Below, in pieces: positions 10,037 through 19,053 of a stretch of DNA of 64,000 bases; the stretch's first letter is position 1; every line of letters begins with the position of its first letter. Under the pieces are notes generated by a model that was not told where the DNA came from, did no database searches, and was given only the letters and a program-made list of their open reading frames with translations. The stretch is from Sporocytophaga myxococcoides DSM 11118. Its GTDB lineage: Bacteria > Bacteroidota > Bacteroidia > Cytophagales > Cytophagaceae. The translations under genes were made by a program, and so were the position numbers. The stretch is taken from contig NZ_AUFX01000013.1 in NCBI RefSeq assembly GCF_000426725.1, forward strand, positions 62,001 through 126,000. Direction: 5' to 3'.

Positions 10037-11210
10037 GATGGATTAGTTATGACGTAAACAAAAAACTTTATGTTATAAGAACACCATTTGGAACTTATCA
10101 GGATTTGTATTCAGTCCCCTAATTATTTTACATAACGTTCTATAATCTCTGTTCCTTCAAACGGTCCCAGTAAGCAAATATTAGAAAAGAAGGAAACTTT
10201 CTCTCATTCAAGTATGAATACAAGGTTCTCAATTACTAATGAAACCGTATGCAACGAATAGAACGCCTGTTGAGTTTCATCGAGCGAAATAAGGAGTCTT
10301 TATATTTATCAACACAATGATGAATTCAAATATGATATGACCCAATCTAGTTCTAAGCGATACTGAGCACACAACTAAGTCCTATGCGGAATTAGAATTT
10401 AAGTTTAATGATATTCTAAAGATGTGACAAATTTTATTTTTGTTAAAATGCTTTCGTATTAAATTTCTTTATAAGGGATTTTCTCCATTCAAATATGAAG
10501 TTAAAATTAGCTGCTCCTCAACGTAAACGAAGTTATGTTTACTCTTTCAACCTGAAAGCATCAAGAAGTAGATCATCTTGAGATAGATGTTGAAAGAGTA
10601 GGCGGGAAAATTTTTAACAGACCAGAAAAATCTAATAAAAGATTTAATGGTGTTGGCTTTGCTGATCTAATGGCTAAATTTTTAATATCTTAGGTATGAA
10701 AGTAAGTTGATAAATGCAATAACAGAAGTCATAAAACATCTTACCTTAATAGTACTTCTCAACACAGCAGGAACGATGGATAAATAGTCTGCAACTTTTT
10801 ATTAAACATCTCCGTACTTATAATTTCTTATTATAAAATCAACTTATAATAAGAGATCTGAAAGATGCTAACCTCATAGATCCTCCCCTCTTTATAAAAC
10901 ACATTCCATGATTCCATGAGGTATCTATTATTCATAATATTAATCTGGCAATCACTTCATCCAGCCTTGTGGGACAAAAGACTTATTCATTTCACAACCT
11001 TTCATCAAGTACCTTTACTTTCATATATAATGATGCTGCTGGGCATTTATTAATGTACTATACTTTACATATGTTATTAAGAAACATTTTAAATTATAGT
11101 TCCTGAATATTGAGGTATAACCTATTAAACATTTCCTTCGTTTGTTTTCCCTGTGATGAATAAAGTATAAATCACAAGAATTAATTAACTAACCAAACAA
11201 TTTACTTTTT
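10037..11210. other. Gene-poor kilobase
   Basis: No intact gene is seen over 1.17 kb. Apart from the degraded frame at 10556-10693 the sequence is AT-rich with scattered stops on all frames. The last 100 bases precede the outer-membrane barrel gene and should hold its promoter, but no convincing TAnnTTTG box could be placed. Confidence 0.6.
10556..10693 (+). pseudogene. Degraded coding fragment
   Basis: An open stretch of 45 codons without a start reads as plausible protein (HLEIDVERVGGKIFN, then FNGVGFADLMAKFLIS and a stop). A second frame just upstream (about 10520-10555, RSYVYSFNLK) appears to join it after a one-base shift. It looks like the 3' end of a frameshifted gene. The family was not recognised. 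Confidence 0.3.
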
Positions 11211-11789
11211 ATGAAAAACTATTTACGCAAATTAACCTTTGTAATTTTTTTACTGAGTGTTTCTAAACTTGCTTCAGCACAAATCAGTTTTGGTCCGCGA
11301 CTAGGCCTTAACTTTCCTACTGTTGCAGGAGTAAACAACAATGCAGGTTTTAAAACAGGTTTCCATATTGGTGGATATGCAAGAATCAATTTTACAGAAG
11401 CTATCTCTTTCCAACCTGAGTTGTTGTACTCTACTAAAGGATGTACATATGTCAACGGTGGCGGTGGATTGTCCCTGGGCTATCTTGACATTCCTTTGCT
11501 TTTTAACTTCGGTAAAAAATTCCATTTCCAGGCAGGAGCTCAGCCGTCTATACTATTATCTGCTAATAGTAAATTCGGCAGTGGTGCACCTAAAACTGAT
11601 GTAAAGAGCAGCTTGAACGGCTTTGATATAGCCCCCGTATTAGGTTTTGGCTTTCACTTTCAGAATGGATTTAACTTTGGCTTAAGATTTTCTTACGGTG
11701 TTTCGGATATTTTCAAGGACAATCCCGGAGATGCTCAGCATAACTTTAATACACAACTTACTTTCGGTTATTCATTCGGAGGAAAGTAA
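11211..11789 (+). CDS. Outer-membrane beta-barrel protein (PorT-like/OMP_b-brl_2)
   Basis: 192 residues. The signal peptide MKNYLRKLTFVIFLLSVSKLASAQ ends at the classic Ala-x-Ala-Gln. The mature part is made of alternating aromatic/glycine beta-strands (FGPRLGLNFP, GFHIGGYARINF, ISFQPELLYSTKG, LDIPLLFNFG, FNFGLRFSYGVSD) and ends in a strand with a terminal FGYSFGGK. This matches the small eight-stranded outer-membrane barrels abundant in Bacteroidota. Its cargo or role is unknown. It is monocistronic, with a strong terminator 20 bp after the stop. Confidence 0.85.
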   Translation: MKNYLRKLTFVIFLLSVSKLASAQISFGPRLGLNFPTVAGVNNNAGFKTGFHIGGYARINFTEAISFQPELLYSTKGCTYVNGGGGLSLGYLDIPLLFNFGKKFHFQAGAQPSILLSANSKFGSGAPKTDVKSSLNGFDIAPVLGFGFHFQNGFNFGLRFSYGVSDIFKDNPGDAQHNFNTQLTFGYSFGGK

Positions 11790-11809
11790 TCAGAACAAAA
11801 CTTTATATG

Positions 11810-11842
11810 AAAGCCCCGTATTTAATCCATACGGGGCTTTTT
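11810..11842 (+). terminator. Rho-independent terminator of the barrel gene
   Basis: A perfect 12-bp stem (AAAGCCCCGTAT with ATACGGGGCTTT) with a seven-base loop ends in TTTTT, 20 bp after the stop codon. Confidence 0.9.
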
Positions 11843-12184
11843 AGTTCAGTAAGATAAAATGATCCACTGCAAAAAACTTAATAATACTCCATCAACTAAG
11901 AACTATTTAATATCTATAGTTAATGCCCTTAAGTAATGTATGCCCCATTGCATCTAACTTCAATGTAAGTAAAATTGGCAGTTCAACTGAACACCTCTTG
12001 GCCCTAATGCGCCATTAAAATACGATATTGAAAATCTGAAATTTCGTTTTATCCGGTGCTCCCTTGCGCCATTCTCAAGCAATAAAAAATACTTGTCCGG
12101 ATAAGCTTTTGTCGTGTATCATTTTTTTTGACATACCTTTATTTCTCAATCCATATTCTTTATATCCCTGAAATGAATCGCCGG

Positions 12185-12287
12185 AAAAGGAACATTGCCT
12201 ATTACAAATTGTTGTGAATATAGATACTACTTATTTTAAAAAATAAGGTGATTTATTCGTGGAGATAAAAATAAGGAGATCGAGCGT
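12185..12287 (+). repeat. 5' leader, copy 1 of a duplicated leader
   Basis: About 103 bases directly upstream of the first paralogue are nearly identical to 13551-13655 upstream of the second. They include ACAAATTGTTGTGAATA, a small hairpin (12230-12247, CTTATTTT with AAAATAAG) and a strong AAGGAG ribosome-binding site 8 bases before the ATG, which is unusual for this phylum. Preservation of non-coding bases suggests a shared promoter and translation signal. Confidence 0.8.
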
Positions 12288-13091
12288 ATGTTTGGAATTG
12301 ATAAGAATAAAGGAAAAAATGGACACCAGCAGCAGGTGAAGGATCAAAATGAGGCTGAGCAGAATAAGGAGGGAAAAGAGAAAGACAATATTGCAAAAAC
12401 AGATAAACCCAAAAATACAGACAGCCAGCAAAGGCCGCTCCAGCAAGTCCGTCCGTCGGGCAAATCGGAAGCGCCAGATACTACGGCCACTCTGCAACCG
12501 GTAGCAAATGCCGAACCTGAAGATTGGTTGGGTTCCAACCGAGATCCTGACGTAATGCTTTCCGTACCAAATGTGGGAATTGACCATATTGGATTAAACG
12601 TAAAGAACCTGCATGCTCACATAGACTTAAATGCAAAAGTCCTTGATCTGGTACAACTTCATGTAGGTGCAGATGTAGGAATCGAAGAGGTAGATCTACA
12701 GATCGATAACGTGCGTGTTCAGGCTATGCTTAAAGTAAAGTTAGAGAAGGTTCGAGAAATCGTAGGAGATGTTGTTGGCTTATTAGACCACCATCCGGAA
12801 ATCCTTAGCGACTTAACGGGAGGTCTCGGTCGAGGGCTTGAAGGTGCTCTTTCACGAAAGCCTGGTTCAGAGAATCAGAATCAATTAAGCAGTCAGGAAA
12901 AGCAACAGTTGCGGAAGCTACTTCAACAATCTGAAAAGAAAAAAGAATCTAATAAGAATCAAGAATCTAATAAGAATCAAGAATCTAATAAGAATCAAGA
13001 ATCTAACAAAAACCCGGAATCAAGTACAAGCAAAAAAATAGAATCGAACAATAACCAAGAATCAGGCAAGCAGCAGGATGATGCTAGTTAA
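12288..13091 (+). CDS. Unknown protein, paralogue 1, with low-complexity tail
   Basis: 267 residues with no signal peptide or membrane segment. The N-terminal 75 residues are charged and rich in Lys/Gln/Asn. A conserved core at about residues 83-185 starts with DVMLSVPNVG and repeats a pattern of short beta-like strands (HIDLNAKVLDLVQLHVGADVG, VDLQIDNVRVQAMLKVKL), then a helix (VREIVGDVVGLLDHHPEIL) and a Gly-rich link. The tail has repeats of ESNKNQ. The core resembles a family seen as multi-copy genes in Actinobacteria and Bacteroidota, for which I know no function. AAGGAG lies before the start. It is 70% or more identical by eye to the gene at 13656. Confidence 0.75.
   Translation: MFGIDKNKGKNGHQQQVKDQNEAEQNKEGKEKDNIAKTDKPKNTDSQQRPLQQVRPSGKSEAPDTTATLQPVANAEPEDWLGSNRDPDVMLSVPNVGIDHIGLNVKNLHAHIDLNAKVLDLVQLHVGADVGIEEVDLQIDNVRVQAMLKVKLEKVREIVGDVVGLLDHHPEILSDLTGGLGRGLEGALSRKPGSENQNQLSSQEKQQLRKLLQQSEKKKESNKNQESNKNQESNKNQESNKNPESSTSKKIESNNNQESGKQQDDAS
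12945..13016 (+). repeat. 18-bp in-frame tandem repeat
   Basis: Three identical 18-bp units and a fourth diverged one encode ESNKNQ repeats in the tail of the first paralogue. The second paralogue lacks the array, so it expanded after the duplication. Unit number may vary by slippage. Confidence 0.9.
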
Positions 13092-13550
13092 CATCACACC
13101 ATGATGTTAAATCTAGTCTATCGCAAATTTATTACAAATACAGCGATTATATACCGTTCAAGTCGGTTTCACTCTTAGTTACTCCTATCTCTTGAAGATC
13201 ATGTCATTCCTTCAGAAACAGGATTTTGTTAAAGTTCGGATTAAAGATATAAATGAATGAACCTATTTAAATAAGTAGAAAGTTAAAAGCTTAAAGTTTT
13301 TTTCTTTCTACTTTATTCTTTTATGCTCTCTACATTTTTTATACCCTCTACCTTATGATCAAGAAACTGACTTTACTTGCGAATAGTACATTCAAAAGAG
13401 AATGAAGTTAAAGTTCTATATTATTAAAGAAGTCTAAAGTAGAAAGTTAAAAGCTTAAAGTTTTTATACTTTACTCTGTTCAACTTTACACTTTCAACTT
13501 TATACTTACACTATTACTTTAACCATTATACATTTCGCCCAAATGGCGGC
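13092..13550 (+). repeat. Spacer with a 29-bp direct repeat and AT heptad tracts
   Basis: The gap between the paralogues has no gene. A 29-bp sequence occurs twice without change at 13273-13301 and 13437-13465. The first copy is followed by CTTTCTACTT (13304-13313), which pairs with its own first ten bases to make a hairpin that could terminate the upstream gene. Runs of ACTTTTA/AACTTT units follow each copy; similar tracts occur at 14880-14936 and 38227-38255. Confidence 0.7.
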
Positions 13551-13655
13551 AAAAGGAACATTGCCAATTACAAATTGTTGTGAATAGTAAGTACTACTTA
13601 TTTTAAAAAATAAGGTAATTTATTCGGTGGAGATAAAAATAAGGAGATCGAGTGT
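13551..13655 (+). repeat. 5' leader, copy 2 of a duplicated leader
   Basis: This matches 12185-12287 with only a handful of differences, including the hairpin (13597-13614) and the AAGGAG site before the ATG. The duplication unit therefore included the control region as well as the gene. Confidence 0.8.
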
Positions 13656-14330
13656 ATGTTTGGAATAACTAAGAATAAAGAAAAAAATGAAGACCAGCAT
13701 CAGGTGAAGGATCAAAATGAGGCTAACCAGAATAAGAAGTCTACAGAGAATGACAATGTTGCAAAAAACGATAAGCCCCAAAATACAGATAGCCAACAAA
13801 GGCCACTTCAAAAAGTCCGTCCTTCGGGCAAATCAGAAGCCCCAGACACAACGGCAACCCTGCAACCAGTAGCAAATGCACAACCGGAAGACTGGTTGGG
13901 TTCCAATCGCGACCCTGATGTAATGCTTTCGGTGCCAAACGTGGGGGTCGACCATATTGGATTAATCGTAAGAAATGTGCATGCCCACGTAGATTTGCAT
14001 GCTAAAGTCCTTGATCTGCTGGAACTGCAGATTGGTGCCGATGTAGGTATCGAAGAGGTAAATCTACAGATCGACAATGTGCGTGTACAGGCGATGCTCA
14101 AGGTCAAGCTGGAAAAGGTTCGAGAGATTGTTGGCGACGTGGTGGGTCTTTTGGATAGAAATCCTGAAATCCTTAGCAACCTTACAGGAGGTCTTGGAAG
14201 AGGATTGGAAGGCGCTCTGAACCGCAAGCCTGGTGGTGAAGAAGATCAGTTGAGTGATGAGGAAATGACAGAGATAAGAAAGCTGCTACAGGAATCATCT
14301 GACGGGGAACAGAAAGATGATTCTGAATAA
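13656..14330 (+). CDS. Unknown protein, paralogue 2
   Basis: 224 residues, the shorter sister of the gene at 12288. It has the same charged N-terminus with QQRPLQKVRPSGKSEAPD, and the same core with DVMLSVPNVG, HAHVDLHAKVLDLLELQIG and QAMLKVKLEKVREIVGDVVG. The tail is short and acidic instead of carrying ESNKNQ repeats. Divergence is mainly in the charged ends, while the core is kept, which argues that the core is under selection in both copies. It is probably cytoplasmic. Function unknown. Confidence 0.75.
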   Translation: MFGITKNKEKNEDQHQVKDQNEANQNKKSTENDNVAKNDKPQNTDSQQRPLQKVRPSGKSEAPDTTATLQPVANAQPEDWLGSNRDPDVMLSVPNVGVDHIGLIVRNVHAHVDLHAKVLDLLELQIGADVGIEEVNLQIDNVRVQAMLKVKLEKVREIVGDVVGLLDRNPEILSNLTGGLGRGLEGALNRKPGGEEDQLSDEEMTEIRKLLQESSDGEQKDDSE

Positions 14331-15005
14331 AAACTTCTATTGACTCTTCTGTAAGGAAAATTCGTTTTAACATTCTAAGTCCTTTATACTTGATAATTGT
14401 TGATTACCTGAAGCTTTAACAAACAGCAGAAAAAAGATCAAAAAGAAACCCATATTAGTCAAACCTACTTTAACTAAGTATTTGATGGATGTAAAAAAAT
14501 ATATAATAGAAAGTGCGGCCATAATTGTCCGCACTTCTTAGTCATAAATTATAATTCAGTTACAAAACCAGGAATCTCTGCTCAGAGCAAGAAAAAGAAA
14601 TTAATGAGCTGCTTTCTTCTCATTTTATTTTCATTAACATACAAACCTTATATCTACCTTAATATTTCCTCGATACCTTAAGCATAAAATCTTCTTTAAA
14701 CTTTATTTAAACGAAGAACTGATTATAACAAAATATAAAGATTAATAATCATTCCTAAATAAAATTTCTACTGTTGTTAAAACACAGTTCATTTAGATAG
14801 ACCCTTCATGTGAACTAAGCCAGAGAGCAAAGACATTTCTCGCCATCATTTTTTGTTTCTTTTACCAGACAGGAATTGCGAAAAGCTTAGGTTTTAGCAT
14901 TATACTTTTAGCTTTTTACTTTTAGCCTTATACTTTTAAAAACATCCTGAAAACTTAGTGGTTTGCGATATATGGAACCAAGTATTAATAATACTAACTG
15001 ATATC
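14331..15005. other. Intergenic stretch with one hairpin
   Basis: No gene is seen. A hairpin at 14511-14536 (AAGTGCGG with CCGCACTT, ten-base loop) lies 180 bp after paralogue 2 and may end its transcript, although the T-run is poor. At 14880-14936 there is a tract of repeated TACTTTTAGC-like units. Confidence 0.5.
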
Positions 15006-15653
15006 ATGATCGAACTTGCATTTGATAAAGAAGTAAGTGTACCTGTAGACTCGGTTGAGTTAAAAGGAAATCTTATTATTCCCGAGAAAGCAACAGGAAT
15101 TATATTATTTTCTCACGGTAGCGGTAGCAGCAGGCTCAGTCCAAGGAATAATTTTGTCGCTAAGGTTCTCCAGGAAAAAGGCTTAGCAACATTCTTGTTT
15201 GATCTGCTTACCTTTGAAGAAGATCAAAATTACAACACGAGGTTCAATATTTCTCTACTTACGAAAAGACTCTTTCAGATTTGTAACTGGCTTAAAGAAA
15301 ATGAAAGAATAAAAGACTTACCAATAGGATTGTTTGGCTCCAGTACTGGTGCCGCCTCTGCTCTAAGTGTTGCTGCAATGACGGGTGATAGGATAAAATC
15401 CGTTGTCTCGCGGGGGGGCCGTCCCGATCTTGCATTTCCTTATCTGGAAGAAGTAAAAGCTGCTACGCTGTTTATTGTCGGAGGAAATGATCAGGCTGTT
15501 ATTGAATTGAACGAGGAAGCTTTTGCACTTCTAAGCTCAGAGAAAAAAAATATGGTTATTATTCAAGGAGCTACACACCTGTTTGAAGAATCCGGAAAAC
15601 TGGAAGAAGTTGCCGAGCTGGCAGGAAACTGGTTTAAGGAATATGTGAAATAA
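15006..15653 (+). CDS. Alpha/beta hydrolase (dienelactone-hydrolase-like)
   Basis: About 215 residues from ATG at 15006; the GTG at 14958 would add a non-conserved leader. The fold is that of small alpha/beta hydrolases: an oxyanion-region FSHGSGSSRLSPRN, a nucleophile elbow GLFGSSTGAASA, an acid in VGGNDQAV and a catalytic His in GATHLFEE. This subfamily is often next to, or fused with, phosphoribosyltransferase domains in other bacteria, and such a domain is encoded at 16272. The natural substrate is not known. It opens a plus-strand series of four genes. Confidence 0.82.
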   Translation: MIELAFDKEVSVPVDSVELKGNLIIPEKATGIILFSHGSGSSRLSPRNNFVAKVLQEKGLATFLFDLLTFEEDQNYNTRFNISLLTKRLFQICNWLKENERIKDLPIGLFGSSTGAASALSVAAMTGDRIKSVVSRGGRPDLAFPYLEEVKAATLFIVGGNDQAVIELNEEAFALLSSEKKNMVIIQGATHLFEESGKLEEVAELAGNWFKEYVK

Positions 15654-15859
15654 AAGCTAAATAATTAATATCTAATACATGTAGAAGAACTCAGACCTTT
15701 CCATCTAAAAAGCCAAATACTACCAATTTCCGATGGCAGATTGTATAGCATCCCTTTGTTGTTGAGACTAATGAAACTAAACGAAAGGTTCATGGTTTTA
15801 CAGAAAATAAAGTTCAGCAAACTATAATAACACCATTTGACGATTTAAATCGGACAATT

Positions 15860-16255
15860 ATGAAGTACAATCTATTAGTTGGCAGAATTCTTTTTTCTTT
15901 AGTTTTTTTATTGGCCATAATTCGAAACTTCTCATCGGAGGCTGTAAAAAATGCATCAACAGCTGGTGTTCCTTGGGCATCTATAGCTGTACCTTTAAGT
16001 GGAATTATCGCATTTCTTGGTGCGGTTAGTATCATTATCGGATATAAAGCAAAAATTGGTGCATGGTTGATTGTCCTGTATCTACTATCTGCAACTTTTA
16101 TAATGCATAGGTTTTGGGCAGATACTGACCCAATGATGCAAAAAATGAAAATGATGAATTTTATGAAAAACATTTCGATGCTTGGCGGAGCCTTAATAAT
16201 CAGTTATTGGGGCGCTGGTCCACTCAGCATAGATAAGAATTCCAACTTTAAGTAA
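15860..16255 (+). CDS. DoxX-family membrane protein
   Basis: 131 residues with four transmembrane helices (LVGRILFSLVFLLAII, ASIAVPLSGIIAFLGAVSIIIG, AWLIVLYLLSATFIMHRFW, MLGGALIISYWGAGP). The YKAKIGAWLIVLYLLSATFI stretch with the HRFWAD turn is the hallmark of DoxX/DoxD-type proteins. These are linked to redox and thiol stress in other bacteria. It lies between the hydrolase and the phosphoribosyltransferase on the same strand and so belongs to the same stress-type set. Confidence 0.8.
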   Translation: MKYNLLVGRILFSLVFLLAIIRNFSSEAVKNASTAGVPWASIAVPLSGIIAFLGAVSIIIGYKAKIGAWLIVLYLLSATFIMHRFWADTDPMMQKMKMMNFMKNISMLGGALIISYWGAGPLSIDKNSNFK

Positions 16256-16271
16256 TAACCAATAATATTAT

Positions 16272-16928
16272 ATGTACGGGAAAGACACAGGTCGGATTTT
16301 TACTAACAGGGAAGATGCAGGTATCCAGCTGGGGAATCAGTTGTCGGGTAAATTTAAAGACAAAAACGCTTTGGTACTCGCAATACCGAGAGGTGGTGTA
16401 GAAGTAGCTTATCATGTTGCTAAAATTCTCAATGGAGAACTGTCTGTTGTTATCTCCAAAAAACTTCCTTATCCGGGTCAACCAGAACTGGCGTGTGGAG
16501 CAATTGCAGAAGATGAGTCTGTATATCTTTCCGCTCTGGGAAAACGTTTGGATGAATCAACTATTAAAGCCTTAATCAAAGATCGGCTTCAAGAGATAAA
16601 AAGAAGGATATTGGAATACAGGGAAGGTAAACCACTTCCGAATATGAAAAACCGCACAGTCATTATTGTTGATGATGGTATAGCCACAGGGTCTACAATC
16701 GTGCCGATCCTACAATTATGCCGAAAACATGAAGTATCGGAACTAATTGTAGCTGCCCCTGTTTCTGGCAACAATTACGCTGATCTTATCCATGACCTGT
16801 CAGATGAAGTAATTGTGCTGGAGATACCTTCCTCCTATTATGCAGTGGGTCAGGTATATGTTGACTTCCATCAAAACACAGACGATGAAGTTATTTCTTT
16901 CCTTCAGAAATTACCTTCTTCCAGATAA
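16272..16928 (+). CDS. Type I phosphoribosyltransferase domain protein
   Basis: 218 residues. VIIVDDGIATGST (residues 130-142) is the PRPP-binding loop with its two acidic residues, and AIPRGGVEVAYHVA near residue 40 is the N-terminal pyrophosphate loop. This branch (COG1926) is not assigned to a known purine or pyrimidine salvage reaction. It starts 17 bp after the DoxX gene. The presence of a PRPP synthetase gene at 18070 suggests that PRPP is made for this protein's reaction, which is inference. Confidence 0.85.
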   Translation: MYGKDTGRIFTNREDAGIQLGNQLSGKFKDKNALVLAIPRGGVEVAYHVAKILNGELSVVISKKLPYPGQPELACGAIAEDESVYLSALGKRLDESTIKALIKDRLQEIKRRILEYREGKPLPNMKNRTVIIVDDGIATGSTIVPILQLCRKHEVSELIVAAPVSGNNYADLIHDLSDEVIVLEIPSSYYAVGQVYVDFHQNTDDEVISFLQKLPSSR

Positions 16929-17056
16929 GTTAGCTTGGATATTTATATTACAAAGGACTATAATAAGATTCATGAAAAGTTCATACTTGCATTTCGGCGG
17001 AAATTTCATAGAACAAGCAAGAGGATTTTTAATTTATCTGAAAGAACGATGAGTAA

Positions 17057-18061
17057 ATGAGCAATAAAGGCTTTGAAATAAGCATAAATGAAATTGTGGA
17101 GTTTTTATCAGATAGTAATAACTTTCCTGATAATACAAATAATGTCATGGTCAAGGAAACTCATATGTCCTATGTCTTCATCACAGATAAGTTTGTATAT
17201 AAAATGAAAAAGCCTGTATTATTTCCATTTCTCAATTTATCTACCCTTGAGAAAAGGAAACACAACTGCTTGGAAGAAATCGCTTCAAATAAAACCCTCG
17301 CTCCTGATATTTACCTTGGTATAGTTCCTTTAACAAGGACTATTGCAGGATTGCAACTTGAAGGTAAGGGAGTAGCAATTGAATGGTTCGTTAAAATGAT
17401 CCGTCTTCCTGACCACAAAATGTTGGATTATAAACTTCAGGAAGGAGAAATAACCATTGAAGAAATAATTTCCTTGGGAAAAAAGCTATGTGCTTTTTAT
17501 AAGCATAGCTGGAAGAAAGAAATGCATGAGAAAGAATACCTACAGCGATTGAAGACTTTCTTAATTAACAATCTTGAAAGTCTGAAGCATCCTGCATTTG
17601 AGGTATCAAATGAAATATTAAACAGTATAAAATCACTTCAATTGAACTTTATAGCAAAAAATGAACAACAATTAGGTTTAAGGGCATCCAAAATAATTAA
17701 GGTCCATGGAGATCTGCGACCAGAACATATTTGTTTGCTAAATGAGCCGGTAATAATCGATGCCCTTGAATTTAATCCAGATTTCAGAATTCAGGATCCT
17801 GTTGAAGAGCTTTCTTATTTTTCCCTTGAATGTGAAATATTAGGAAATGACTGGATAGGAAGAAAATTATTGGAGGTTTATGAGAATGAATCAAATGACC
17901 ATTATTATAAAGGAATAGAGACTTTTTATAAAAGTATTCGTGCAACACTTCGGGCTTTATCTTCTTTCCGCCATATTTTAGATGATCATAGAAAAGACAT
18001 TATTGTATGGAAGGTAAAAGGGCAAGATTACTTAAAGAGAGCAAAGATGTACATTTCCTAA
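17057..18061 (+). CDS. COG2187 phosphotransferase-like protein
   Basis: 334 residues. HGDLRPEHI (His217 onward) is the catalytic loop of the aminoglycoside-phosphotransferase/kinase-like fold, followed by the metal-binding IDALEFN. Near residue 45 KFVYKMKKPV supplies the ATP-site lysine. In many bacteria this domain is the N-terminal half of a protein with an AAA/gluconokinase-like C-terminal half; here only the first half exists. The phosphate acceptor is unknown. The stop is 8 bp from that of the convergent PRPP synthetase. Confidence 0.8.
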   Translation: MSNKGFEISINEIVEFLSDSNNFPDNTNNVMVKETHMSYVFITDKFVYKMKKPVLFPFLNLSTLEKRKHNCLEEIASNKTLAPDIYLGIVPLTRTIAGLQLEGKGVAIEWFVKMIRLPDHKMLDYKLQEGEITIEEIISLGKKLCAFYKHSWKKEMHEKEYLQRLKTFLINNLESLKHPAFEVSNEILNSIKSLQLNFIAKNEQQLGLRASKIIKVHGDLRPEHICLLNEPVIIDALEFNPDFRIQDPVEELSYFSLECEILGNDWIGRKLLEVYENESNDHYYKGIETFYKSIRATLRALSSFRHILDDHRKDIIVWKVKGQDYLKRAKMYIS

Positions 18062-18069
18062 TACTTTAA

Positions 18070-19053
18070 TCAATAGCTTAATTCTGTTAAAGATTCATTT
18101 GTATGTAGCCTCCGTATACACTCTGCTACCAAAGGCACCGTATCGAGAATCACTACTTTTTTCCCCTTTAATTCTTCATTTATTCTTATATTAGGAATGG
18201 AATTAGTAATTACAATTCTATCCAGTGCATTTGATTGAAAGTTGACATTTGCAGTTTCACTGAAAACTCCATGTGTAGCTGCTGCATATACTTTTAAAGC
18301 TCCGGATTCTTTACATGCTGAAGCTGCCCGAGAGAGAGTAGTTCCACTGCTGATCAAGTCATCTATGATAATTACGGTCTTGTTCTTCACATCGCCAACA
18401 AGACTACTTCCACTCACAATACCCTCACTTCTTTTCTTTTCCATAAAGATAACAGGAAATTCTTTTTGCAATCTTTTACTCAGGCTTATGCGGAATTCAT
18501 CTGCCCTTTTCATTCCTCCAGCATCAGGAGACATAATAACTATATCTTCATTCGCAACCAGGGTCAAAAAATAATCGGCGAACAAAATTTTGGCTTCAAG
18601 ATGATCAGTGAAGCAACGAAAAGAATTCTGAAATGCCTGAAGGTTGTGTACATCCAGGGTTACCACATGATCAGTTCCCACGGCTTCAATAATTTGAGCA
18701 AGATATTTGGTCGTAACAGGGTCCCAATCTTTGGTCTTTCTGTCTTTCCTTGCATAACAGAGGTAAGGAACTATTAAAGTTATTTTTAAAGCACAAGCAT
18801 CTTTTAACGAACCTATCAGAAAAAGCAGCTTGCACAATTTGTCATTCACACTCATCGTGCTTTCAGAAAACAAAGACTGGACAATATATACCTCTTTACC
18901 TCTTACACGTTCAAGTGATCTTATCTTATGTTCTCCGTCTTCAAATTCTCTTTCTTCATGTGATGCAACATGCATTCCAAGAATTCTAGCAACTTCTTTT
19001 GCGTATTGCATTCCGGTATTCAAAGAAAAAATTCTCACATTGTCCGTAATCAT
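18070..19053 (-). CDS. Divergent ribose-phosphate pyrophosphokinase
   Basis: 327 residues. It should make PRPP from ribose 5-phosphate and ATP. Visible motifs are FEDGEHKIR (39-47), ARKDRK (101-106), the metal/substrate site DVHNLQAFQ (134-142, where the housekeeping form usually reads DLHxxQIQGF), SPDAGG (175-180) and the PRPP loop VIIIDDLISSGTTL (227-240). The changes at the second motif show that it is a divergent paralogue, probably additional to the housekeeping enzyme. Convergent with the plus-strand stress-type genes, with which it shares the PRPP theme. Confidence 0.85.
   Translation of the reverse strand: MITDNVRIFSLNTGMQYAKEVARILGMHVASHEEREFEDGEHKIRSLERVRGKEVYIVQSLFSESTMSVNDKLCKLLFLIGSLKDACALKITLIVPYLCYARKDRKTKDWDPVTTKYLAQIIEAVGTDHVVTLDVHNLQAFQNSFRCFTDHLEAKILFADYFLTLVANEDIVIMSPDAGGMKRADEFRISLSKRLQKEFPVIFMEKKRSEGIVSGSSLVGDVKNKTVIIIDDLISSGTTLSRAASACKESGALKVYAAATHGVFSETANVNFQSNALDRIVITNSIPNIRINEELKGKKVVILDTVPLVAECIRRLHTNESLTELSY

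Noticed and set aside
10037-11210. Insertion sequence in the gene-poor kilobase
   Set aside because: No terminal inverted repeats or transposase motif could be found; only a short degraded reading frame is visible.
13808-14227. A 139-codon open frame antisense to paralogue 2
   Set aside because: It is rich in Arg, Ser and Pro and lies over the conserved core of the paralogue, so it is a shadow of the coding strand.
16813-17052. Gene between the phosphoribosyltransferase and COG2187 genes
   Set aside because: The frame overlaps the end of the phosphoribosyltransferase gene in another frame and has no clear start. Its last 26 codons alone do not make a convincing protein.
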